Source of the DNA: an uncultured Eubacteriales bacterium | GTDB lineage: Bacteria; Bacillota; Clostridia; Oscillospirales; CAG-272 | DNA length: 5,328 nucleotides | Direction of reading: 5' to 3' | NCBI GenBank assembly: GCA_900321265.1 | Contig: ONVJ01000253.1 | Coordinates: 1-5,328, forward strand | Shown: positions 1 to 5,328 of the stretch, piece by piece | Layout of the letters: each line of letters opens with the position of its first letter | Position numbering within the stretch: position 1 is the stretch's first letter | The notes under the pieces: generated by a model | Database searches by the model: none | Told to the model about the DNA's origin: nothing | The model's input: only the letters and a program-made list of their open reading frames with translations | Made by a program: the position numbers and the translations under genes

Positions 1-144
1 AAATTTTGAAAAAAACGGCCTGAATGAATAAAAAAAGGATATCGGCCCGGTCTTTTGACTTTCCTGAAATAGCTTATCTCATTTTTGCGGCTTTTTTTGT
101 TTAATCAAATAAGCAAAAACATAGCAACTGAAACAGTAAAGATG

Positions 145-345
145 TGTTCTAAAGGGTCCGGGATATCAATAGCAGATCGTTTATTACCCGGCTGTAAACG
201 CTTCCCCATGCAGCTGTCCCGCTGTGGAGTTAGTCGAAAGGACAATTACTCAAACTGTCAGAAAGAGGGTATTCCCAGATAGAGATTTCCGCAGAAGGCT
301 TTCATGCAGCAGCCACCATCAAACAACCCGGCGTCAGAACTGCCG
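145..345 (+). ncRNA. Possible structured RNA element of unknown class
   Basis: Several short complementary segments follow each other. CCGGG (158-162) pairs with CCCGG (187-191). CCA plus CAGC (206-214) pairs with GCTG plus TGG (221-227), closing the loop TGTCCC. GTC (233-235) pairs with GAC (241-243) around GAAAG, with flanking AGT/ACT pairing. GGG/CCC closes TATT (267-276), and CGGC (329-332) pairs with GCCG (342-345), with a T-run at 356-361. The string GCAGCTGTCCCGC (210-222) resembles part of the conserved core of cobalamin riboswitches. However, the expected CAACTGT continuation is altered and no ACCTGCC-type element follows. No strong promoter precedes it. It could be a diverged riboswitch, another RNA or chance pairing; the strand is a guess. 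Confidence 0.22.
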
Positions 346-352
346 TGAAAAT

Positions 353-379
353 CGATTTTTTATCCCATTTCGATTTTTT
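353..379. repeat. Direct repeat CGATTTTTT x2, candidate activator site
   Basis: Two identical 9-mers, CGATTTTTT, lie at 353-361 and 371-379, giving a period of 18 bp. The second copy ends two bases before the -35 hexamer of the rhaA promoter, so the copies are centred near -60 and -42 relative to the predicted start of transcription. That is where an activator touching RNA polymerase would bind. Rhamnose operons are often controlled by AraC-family activators that bind direct repeats, but the usual repeat spacing there is nearer 21 bp. The copies may instead be simple T-tracts that bend DNA or act like an UP element. Confidence 0.35.
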
Positions 380-381
380 GG

Positions 382-410
382 TTGAAAACAGATGTGAAAT
401 GTAATATAAT
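382..410 (+). promoter_or_regulatory. Sigma-A-type promoter of the rhaA operon
   Basis: The -35 hexamer TTGAAA (382-387) and the perfect -10 hexamer TATAAT (405-410) are separated by the optimal 17 bp. Transcription should begin around 416-418, giving an untranslated leader of about 80 nt before the rhaA start codon. No better hexamer pair was seen between here and the gene. A candidate operator overlaps the -10 element and a direct repeat abuts the -35 element, as expected for a sugar-responsive promoter. Confidence 0.78.
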
Positions 411-426
411 AAACAAAGATTACATT
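398..426. promoter_or_regulatory. Candidate operator, 8-bp perfect inverted repeat
   Basis: AATGTAAT (398-405) and ATTACATT (419-426) are perfect reverse complements separated by 13 bp. The half-site centres are 21 bp apart, two helical turns, so a dimeric protein would meet both on one face of the DNA. The left arm runs into the first base of the -10 hexamer, and the right arm lies just after the predicted transcription start. A bound protein would therefore block RNA polymerase. The regulator is not in the window. A chance AT-rich repeat is possible because the arms contain only one G or C each. Confidence 0.45.
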
Positions 427-428
427 AT

Positions 429-450
429 CCCCCGCGAAATGCGCGGCGGG
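429..450 (+). promoter_or_regulatory. GC-rich hairpin in the rhaA leader
   Basis: In the predicted leader, CCC plus CCGCG (429-436) pairs with CGCGG (442-446) and GGG (448-450), leaving one bulged C (447) and the loop AAATG. This gives eight base pairs, all G-C. It begins about 12 nt after the predicted transcription start. A T-run at 464-469 follows 13 nt later, too far for a normal intrinsic terminator. It may protect the 5' end of the mRNA, affect translation or be part of an attenuator; the sequence alone does not decide. Confidence 0.45.
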
Positions 451-496
451 ATCACAGACTGCATTTTTTGAAATCCATCAGAAAAGGAAAAGTGAT

Positions 497-1750
497 ATGA
501 AAAAAGAAACAGGCCGCTATGAGGCCGCGAGAGATCGATACGCGGCCTTCGGAGTCGACACCGACGCCGCGATCGACCGGCTTCTCGCCCTTCCGATCTC
601 GGTCCACTGCTGGCAGGGAGACGACGTTCGCGGATTTGACGGGCCGGGTGTGCTTGACGGAGGCATCCAGACCACCGGCAACTATCCAGGAGCGGCGCAC
701 GGTCCCGCCGAGCTCATGCAAGACTATGACTTTGCTCTGAGTCTCATGCCCGGAAAAAGCCGCATCAATCTCCACGCGTGCTACGCGATCTTTCCTGAGG
801 GAAGGTTCGCCGACCGCGACGCGATCGAGCCCCGCGATTTCGAGGCATGGGTCAGATTCGCGAATGAGCGCGACCTCGGGATCGACTTCAATCCGACCTT
901 CTTCTCTCATCCGATGGTGAAGAACGGGCTGACGCTTTCCTCCCCCGATCCCGAAGTAAGAGACTTCTGGGTAAAGCACGGGATCGCATGTCTGCGTATC
1001 GCCGAATATTTCGCGAAGGAGACCGGGAAGAGGTCGCTCGTCAACTTCTGGATGCCCGACGGACTCAAGGAGACCCCGGCTGACAGATATTCTCCGAGAA
1101 AGAGGATGGCGGAATCGCTCGACAGGATCCTCGCGGCAGGCTACGACAGATCACTGATCTCGGTTTCTCTCGAATCCAAAGTTTTCGGTATCGGAGTCGA
1201 GTCATACACAGTCGGTTCGGCCGAGTTCTGCACCGCATATTCGATAAAGAACGGCCTTGTTCCGCTGATGGACAACGGACACTACCATCCCACCGAATCG
1301 GTGGCCGACAAGATATCCTCGATGCTTCTCTTTTCTGACAGAATCGCGCTGCACGTGACGAGGGGCGTCCGCTGGGACAGCGATCACGTCTGTCGGTTCG
1401 ACGACGAGATCAGGGAGATCGCTCTCGAAGCAGTGAGATGCGGCCCCGAGAAGATCTGCCTAGCCCTCGACTACTTCGACGCGAGCATCAACCGCATCGC
1501 TGCCTGGGTGAGCGGCTACAGGGCTTTCAGAAAGGCTCTGCTCTTTGCCCTCGTTCATCCCGGAAAGATGCTTGCAGAGTGTCAGGAGAGCTGCGATTTT
1601 ACAAAGCTGCTCGTCCTTTCGGAGGAGATAAAGACCGCTCCCTTCCCTGCCGTATGGGAGGAGTTTTGCAGAAGAGCCGGCGCAGCGCCCGGCGCTGAGT
1701 GGCTTGAAAAGGTTGAAGAATACGAAAAGGAAGTCCTTTCAAAAAGATAA
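497..1750 (+). CDS. rhaA: L-rhamnose isomerase
   Basis: Cytoplasmic enzyme that interconverts L-rhamnose and L-rhamnulose (EC 5.3.1.14), the first step of the phosphorylating rhamnose pathway. The family is a metal-dependent (typically Mn2+) TIM-barrel isomerase. The 417 residues align along their whole length with E. coli RhaA (419 residues): PISVHCWQGDDV (33-44), GGIQTTGNYPG (55-65), GIDFNPTFFSHP (128-139), ESKVFGIGVESYTVG (226-240) and DYFDASINRIAAWV (325-338). The metal ligands known from the E. coli enzyme are all conserved, at E226, D259, H262, H286, D294, D296 and D325. The ATG at 497 is preceded by AAGGA (484-488) with 8 nt spacing and gives the expected N-terminus. The gene is first in the operon, followed after 15 bp by a probable rhamnosidase. 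It looks complete and functional. Confidence 0.97.
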   Translation: MKKETGRYEAARDRYAAFGVDTDAAIDRLLALPISVHCWQGDDVRGFDGPGVLDGGIQTTGNYPGAAHGPAELMQDYDFALSLMPGKSRINLHACYAIFPEGRFADRDAIEPRDFEAWVRFANERDLGIDFNPTFFSHPMVKNGLTLSSPDPEVRDFWVKHGIACLRIAEYFAKETGKRSLVNFWMPDGLKETPADRYSPRKRMAESLDRILAAGYDRSLISVSLESKVFGIGVESYTVGSAEFCTAYSIKNGLVPLMDNGHYHPTESVADKISSMLLFSDRIALHVTRGVRWDSDHVCRFDDEIREIALEAVRCGPEKICLALDYFDASINRIAAWVSGYRAFRKALLFALVHPGKMLAECQESCDFTKLLVLSEEIKTAPFPAVWEEFCRRAGAAPGAEWLEKVEEYEKEVLSKR

Positions 1751-1765
1751 CGAGGTGACTCTGAT

Positions 1766-4700
1766 ATGCTCTACGAAAAGAACAAAGAGAAACAGCTTGC
1801 GGTCGAACTCTTCAGAAAGCCCACATCAGAATACCGCGGCACTCCCTTCTGGGCCTGGAACTGCAGGCTCGAGAAGGATGAGCTGCTCCGTCAGATAGAC
1901 ATTCTGAAGGAAATGGGCTTCGGCGGATTCCACATGCATGTCCGCTCGGGCATGGGGACCGAATACCTCGGCGACGAGTTTATGGATCTTATAAAAAGCT
2001 GCACCGACAAGGCAGAGCGCGAGAATATGCTCGCCTGGCTCTACGACGAGGACCGCTGGCCCTCGGGTTTTGCCGGCGGACTCGTGACAAAGGATCCCGA
2101 ATACAGGATAAGATATCTGCTATTCACTCCCGACCCGTATGAGTCGGTACCTGCCAATGACAAACTGCACCCGAACGAGCAGAACGTAATGTCGCGCAGC
2201 GGAGACCACTCCTCGCTTATCGCCAGGTTCTGTGTAGTACTCGACGAAAACGGATGCCTCTCTTCCTACAGAAGACTCGCGGACGGAGAACAGATCCCCG
2301 AAAGAGAAAGCGGCACCGTTTGGTACGCCTACGTAGAATCACCGAAACTCAATCCGAGATACAACGGATACACATACGCAAACCTCCTTGACAAGCCAAC
2401 CATCGACCGTTTCATCGAAGTAACTCACGAGAGATACTATAAGACGGTGGGCGACCGCTTCGGCACCGTCGTTCCGGCGATCTTTACCGACGAGCCTCAG
2501 ACGACGATGAAGCAGACTCTTCCCTTTGCAGAATCGAAAAAGGATGTCGCGCTTCCCTGGACCGACGATATAGAAGACAGCTTCAGAGAGAAATACGGCA
2601 TCAGCCTTACAGACTCGATCCCCGAACTGATCTGGGAGCTCCCGGAGGGGATCTCGCGCGCAAGATATTGCTATCACGACCACGTCTGCGACAGGTTCGC
2701 CTCGGCTTTCGCCGACAATCTCGGCGACTGGTGCGGCAGGCACGGGATAATGCTCACCGGACACATGATGAAGGAGCCGACTCTCACCAGCCAGACCCAG
2801 GCGGTCGGCGAGTGCATGAGGTCGCTGCGCTCCTTCCAGCTTCCCGGGATCGACATGCTTGCCGACCGTATGGAGTTCACAACCGCCAAGCAGGCGGCAT
2901 CCGTCGCGCATCAGTACGGCCGCGAGGGCGTTATGAGCGAGCTTTACGGCGTCACCGACTGGAACTACGACTTCCGCAGCCACAAGCTCCACGGCGACTG
3001 GCAGGCGGCTCTCGGCGTGAGCGTGAGAGTTCCTCACCTGTCATGGGTGTCGATGGAGGGCGAGGCCAAGCGCGACTATCCCGCTTCGCTCAACTATCAG
3101 TCGAGCTGGTACGGAAAGTATTCCTATGTCGAAGACCATTTCGCCAGAGTTAACACCGCCATGACGAGAGGAAAGCCGGTGATAAAGATCGGCGTCATCC
3201 ACCCCGTCGAATCGCTCTGGATCCACTGGGGTCCCTCATCGCAGACCGAGGCAGCCAGAGACAGGCTTGATTCTGCATTCGACAAGGTCACCTCCTGGCT
3301 CCTTTACGGCTCCCTTGATTTCGACTATATATCCGAATCCCTCCTCCCCGAGCTCTGTCCGGTCGCCGGAAATCCGCTGAAGGTCGGGAAGATGGAGTAT
3401 GACGCGATCGTCGTTCCCGGCTGCGAGACTCTCCGGTCCACAACGGTTGAAAGGCTCGATGCCTTCAGAAAAGCCGGCGGAAAGCTGGTCTTTATGGGTA
3501 AGGCTCCCGAGTATATGGACGCAGTCCCGTCCGCAAGACCCGCTGAGCTCTGGGCGGCATCGGTCCGCTCGGAGTTCACCCGCTCATCTCTCCTCGACGC
3601 CCTTGAGGATGTAAGAACGGTCGAGATCAGAGGGACCTCGGGATCGCTGACGGGCAACCTCTTCTCCGCCATGAGGCAGGACGGCGACACAAGATGGCTC
3701 TTCGTCGTACACGCCGACCATCCCTACAACAAGGATATCTCAAGGCAGCAGGAGATCACGATATCTGTCTCGGGATCATATACAGCGGAGCTCTATGATA
3801 CCACTGCCGGCACCGTGAAACCGCTTGCCTATTCGCACAAGAACGGAAAGACCGTCATCCCGGCGAAGATGTGGTATCACGACAGCCTCCTTATACGCCT
3901 TCTCCCCGCAGGAGAGGACGCATATGCCGTCGTCAACACTCCGAAGCCGGCTGCGGAGGTACGCCATCCGCAGATACTCATCCGCGACGCCGCGGTATCG
4001 GTCGACGAGCCTAACGTACTGCTGCTCGATCTCTGCAGATACGCGCTGGACGGAGAGCCCCTGTCCGAGCTGCCCGAGGAGATACTGAGGGTAGACACGC
4101 TGACGAGAAAAAAACTCGGCTGGCCGGTACTGGGCGGTTCCGCAAATCAGCCATGGTGCATACCCGAAGAGCCGATCGAACACCGACTGAGGACCGAATA
4201 CACATTCGACTCGGAGATCCCGATCCCGGGAGCGAAGCTCGCGCTTGAGCTCGCGGAGGATACCCTGATCAAGCTCAACGGGACACCGATCGAATCGAAG
4301 ATCACCGGCTGGTACACCGACAGATCGGTAAAGACGGTCGATCTTCCCGACATTCCCGCCGGCAGATCGGTCATTGAGCTCGACGCTCCCTTCGGCAAAC
4401 GTACGGCTGCCGAGAGGATATATCTGCTCGGAGATTTCGGCGTATCGGTCGACGGCAGCCTCACGAAGATAACCGCGAGACCCGACAGGATAGGTTTCGG
4501 CGCGCTTCGCGACAAGGGCTTCCCCTTCTTCGGAGGAAAGATCACATATTCCTTTGATGTCTGCACCTCTCTTGATTCTCTCGAGATCAGGATACCTCGA
4601 TACAGAGCTCAGGTATATGAGGTCTCGCTGGACGGCGGAAAGCCGGTGACCTGCGCTTACGCTCCTTATTCGACGGTATTCAAGGGTACCGCTCCCGGTA

Positions 4701-4891
4701 CACACAAAGTCGACGTCACGCTTTATCTTTCGAGATACAACTCCTTCGGAAGGATCCACTGTGCCGACAGGGCGGTCTCCTACCCGTCGCCTCCGGTATG
4801 GAGAACGAGCGGAGACGCCTGGTCGTATGAATACAATCTCTGCGAGGAGGGCATCCTTTCGGCTCCCGAGATCAGGGAGTTCGAGATCTGA
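1766..4891 (+). CDS. GH106-like glycoside hydrolase, probable alpha-L-rhamnosidase
   Basis: A 1041-residue multidomain glycosidase, inferred to release L-rhamnose from oligosaccharides or glycosides. The N-terminal barrel carries TPFWAWNCRLE (26-36), GGFHMHVRSGMGTEYL (53-68) and WLYDEDRWPSG (91-101), as in GH106-type proteins. FTDEP (240-244, E243) and VMSELYG (389-395, E392) are the best candidates for the two catalytic acids, an inference from motif position. Residues 470-585 resemble the glutamine-amidotransferase-like domain of GH42 enzymes (YDAIVVPG at 545-552, then AGGKLVFMG). A beta-sandwich follows (about 640-712, ELYDTTAGTV), then one or two C-terminal sugar-binding-like sandwiches (about 805-1000; LNGTPI 837-842). 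There is no signal peptide or membrane segment, so it should act in the cytosol on imported substrate. The start is supported by GAGGTGA (1752-1758), 7 nt before ATG. Linkage to rhaA supports rhamnose specificity; a related GH2-like activity is the main alternative. Confidence 0.82.
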   Translation: MLYEKNKEKQLAVELFRKPTSEYRGTPFWAWNCRLEKDELLRQIDILKEMGFGGFHMHVRSGMGTEYLGDEFMDLIKSCTDKAERENMLAWLYDEDRWPSGFAGGLVTKDPEYRIRYLLFTPDPYESVPANDKLHPNEQNVMSRSGDHSSLIARFCVVLDENGCLSSYRRLADGEQIPERESGTVWYAYVESPKLNPRYNGYTYANLLDKPTIDRFIEVTHERYYKTVGDRFGTVVPAIFTDEPQTTMKQTLPFAESKKDVALPWTDDIEDSFREKYGISLTDSIPELIWELPEGISRARYCYHDHVCDRFASAFADNLGDWCGRHGIMLTGHMMKEPTLTSQTQAVGECMRSLRSFQLPGIDMLADRMEFTTAKQAASVAHQYGREGVMSELYGVTDWNYDFRSHKLHGDWQAALGVSVRVPHLSWVSMEGEAKRDYPASLNYQSSWYGKYSYVEDHFARVNTAMTRGKPVIKIGVIHPVESLWIHWGPSSQTEAARDRLDSAFDKVTSWLLYGSLDFDYISESLLPELCPVAGNPLKVGKMEYDAIVVPGCETLRSTTVERLDAFRKAGGKLVFMGKAPEYMDAVPSARPAELWAASVRSEFTRSSLLDALEDVRTVEIRGTSGSLTGNLFSAMRQDGDTRWLFVVHADHPYNKDISRQQEITISVSGSYTAELYDTTAGTVKPLAYSHKNGKTVIPAKMWYHDSLLIRLLPAGEDAYAVVNTPKPAAEVRHPQILIRDAAVSVDEPNVLLLDLCRYALDGEPLSELPEEILRVDTLTRKKLGWPVLGGSANQPWCIPEEPIEHRLRTEYTFDSEIPIPGAKLALELAEDTLIKLNGTPIESKITGWYTDRSVKTVDLPDIPAGRSVIELDAPFGKRTAAERIYLLGDFGVSVDGSLTKITARPDRIGFGALRDKGFPFFGGKITYSFDVCTSLDSLEIRIPRYRAQVYEVSLDGGKPVTCAYAPYSTVFKGTAPGTHKVDVTLYLSRYNSFGRIHCADRAVSYPSPPVWRTSGDAWSYEYNLCEEGILSAPEIREFEI

Positions 4892-4910
4892 TCCGACCGA
4901 TTAACAATAT

Positions 4911-4961
4911 GCGTCAGAGGCTGTCTTGAGGATTATCATTCATCAATACAGTCTCTGACGC
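4911..4961 (+). repeat. Long hairpin after the operon, no T-run
   Basis: Bases 4911-4924 (GCGTCAGAGGCTGT) pair with 4948-4961 (ACAGTCTCTGACGC) over 14 bp, with one G-U wobble if formed in RNA. Inside, after one mismatch, TTGA (4926-4929) can pair with TCAA (4943-4946). The hairpin starts 19 bp after the hydrolase stop codon, the usual place for an operon terminator, but neither side has a T-run. It may be a terminator of unusual form, a 3' mRNA-stabilising structure, or an inverted repeat with another role. Confidence 0.6.
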
Positions 4962-4997
4962 GGGAAATTACAAGTATTATCACCGCAAATATTTACT

Positions 4998-5052
4998 ATT
5001 TTTTAAAAAACTTTGAAAAACTGTTGCAATGACGGCCGAATTGTGATATAAT
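4998..5052 (+). promoter_or_regulatory. tRNA-Val promoter with extended -10 and UP-like tract
   Basis: The -35 hexamer TTGCAA (5024-5029) and the -10 hexamer TATAAT (5047-5052) are exactly 17 bp apart. TGA (5044-5046) directly before the -10 hexamer supplies the TG of an extended -10 element. A run of T and A blocks at 4998-5020 covers about -40 to -60 and resembles an UP element, common at stable-RNA promoters. Transcription should start near 5057-5060, only a few bases before the mature tRNA 5' end. Confidence 0.85.
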
Positions 5053-5064
5053 ATCGACCGTTGC

Positions 5065-5141
<77 letters not shown>

Positions 5142-5149
5142 TAATGATG

Positions 5150-5190
5150 GGGGTGTTTAAAAACTCGTGAGACGAGTTTTTAAACACCCC
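5150..5190. repeat. Perfect 19-bp-arm palindrome downstream of tRNA-Val
   Basis: GGGGTGTTTAAAAACTCGT (5150-5168) and its exact reverse complement (5172-5190) flank only three bases, GAG. The element starts eight bases after the tRNA CCA end. The T-run on its right (5197-5202) begins six bases after the stem, so it could contribute to termination, but the compact hairpin at 5205-5222 is a better terminator. The long perfect arms resemble small dispersed palindromic elements; no second copy occurs in this window. Confidence 0.75.
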
Positions 5191-5204
5191 TGCGACTTTT
5201 TTCT

Positions 5205-5227
5205 CGGCACGAGACCGTGCCGTTTTT
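5205..5227 (+). terminator. Intrinsic terminator of the tRNA-Val transcript
   Basis: CGGCACG (5205-5211) pairs with CGTGCCG (5216-5222) around the loop AGAC, immediately followed by five T residues (5223-5227). This is a textbook rho-independent terminator on the + strand, about 64 bases after the tRNA 3' end. It implies a precursor with a long 3' trailer containing the palindrome at 5150-5190, to be removed by nucleases. Confidence 0.85.
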
Positions 5228-5257
5228 GCCCTGAAATGCTCGATATAATGTTGTTTT

Positions 5258-5316
5258 TTCAGGCAAAAAACGAAAAAGATCGGCAACTGTCACGGTTTCC
5301 CGGCCGTGACAGTTGC
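5258..5316 (-). terminator. Probable leftward terminator of a gene beyond the right edge
   Basis: GCAACTGTCACGG (5283-5295) and CCGTGACAGTTGC (5304-5316) form a perfect 13-bp stem with an 8-base loop. Read on the - strand, the stem is followed after a few bases by T-runs (complement of A5274-5278 and A5265-5270), which fits an intrinsic terminator for a leftward transcript. A TAA stop on the - strand at 5324-5326 could end such a gene, but the window is too short to tell. Bidirectional use, or termination on the + strand if T residues follow beyond the edge, is possible. Confidence 0.5.
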
Positions 5317-5328
5317 GGGGCTGTTAAA

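Larger units (their letters stand above)
1..381. other. Intergenic region without a convincing gene
   Basis: All three forward frames close within the first 31 bases (stops at 7-9, 21-23 and 29-31), so at most the last few codons of a gene from the left could be present. The first 140 bases are very AT-rich, with homopolymer A and T runs and a weak AT-rich inverted repeat (TTTTTG at 94-99 against CAAAAA at 114-119). Bases 145-345 are more balanced in composition and can form several short stems, listed separately. The segment ends in two CGATTTTTT copies beside the operon promoter. The only open frame of note (85-282) needs a TTG start, has no clear ribosome binding site and gives a cysteine- and basic-rich peptide I do not recognise, so I do not call it a gene. 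Confidence 0.6.

Noticed and set aside
94..119. AT-rich inverted repeat TTTTTG / CAAAAA
   Set aside because: It is made of homopolymer runs with a 4-base bulge, expected by chance in such AT-rich DNA; it has no GC stem to act as a terminator.
85..282. Open frame of 65 codons on the + strand upstream of rhaA
   Set aside because: It needs a TTG start in a T-rich run, has no clear Shine-Dalgarno site, matches nothing I recognise and overlaps the possible RNA stems.
452..979. Antisense open frame of 175 codons over the start of rhaA
   Set aside because: It lies opposite a gene with full-length homology to RhaA and arises from GC-rich codon bias; its product matches no known family.
2339..3037. 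Antisense open frame of 232 codons within the hydrolase gene
   Set aside because: It is fully inside a well-supported coding sequence and has no recognisable domain or promoter of its own.
3776..4759. Antisense open frame of 327 codons within the hydrolase gene
   Set aside because: Length alone is impressive, but the composition is that of a mirrored frame (rich in R, S, V and D), with no motif recognised, and the sense frame shows clear domain motifs.
5244..5249. TATAAT hexamer on the + strand near the right edge
   Set aside because: No acceptable -35 hexamer lies 16-18 bp upstream; the nearest TTG-type match gives only a 12-bp spacer.

Overview
The window holds a two-gene L-rhamnose operon, transcribed left to right, followed by an independently transcribed tRNA-Val gene. 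The most likely source is a low-GC Gram-positive lineage (Firmicutes/Clostridia type), perhaps a gut or other plant-fibre-degrading anaerobe. This is inferred from near-consensus sigma-A promoters in AT-rich spacers, strong purine-rich Shine-Dalgarno sites, a genomically encoded tRNA CCA end and classical hairpin-plus-T-run termination. The coding DNA is clearly richer in G+C than the spacers. No rRNA or phylogenetic marker protein is present, so the placement is tentative.

Region 1-381 has no convincing gene. It starts AT-rich, contains a more GC-balanced segment (about 145-345) with several possible short RNA stems, and ends in two copies of CGATTTTTT next to the operon promoter. The promoter is TTGAAA-17 bp-TATAAT (382-410). 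Its -10 region lies between the arms of a perfect 8-bp inverted repeat, an operator candidate. The leader of about 80 nt begins with a GC-rich hairpin.

The operon encodes L-rhamnose isomerase (rhaA, 497-1750) and, 15 bp later, a 1041-residue glycoside hydrolase resembling the GH106 alpha-L-rhamnosidases (1766-4891). Neither has a signal peptide. The simplest reading is intracellular: imported rhamnosylated oligosaccharides or glycosides are cleaved by the hydrolase, and RhaA converts the released L-rhamnose to L-rhamnulose. The kinase, aldolase, transporter and regulator needed for a full pathway are not in the window. A 14-bp-stem hairpin without a T-run follows the operon.

The right end carries tRNA-Val(GAC) (5065-5141) with its own extended -10 promoter and AT-rich upstream tract. 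A perfect 19-bp-arm palindrome and a compact intrinsic terminator follow it. A last hairpin near the right edge looks like a terminator for a leftward gene lying outside the window. The overall picture is an ordinary carbohydrate-use locus. I found no evidence of a new defence, mobile or secretion system; the points worth checking are mostly regulatory or RNA structures.
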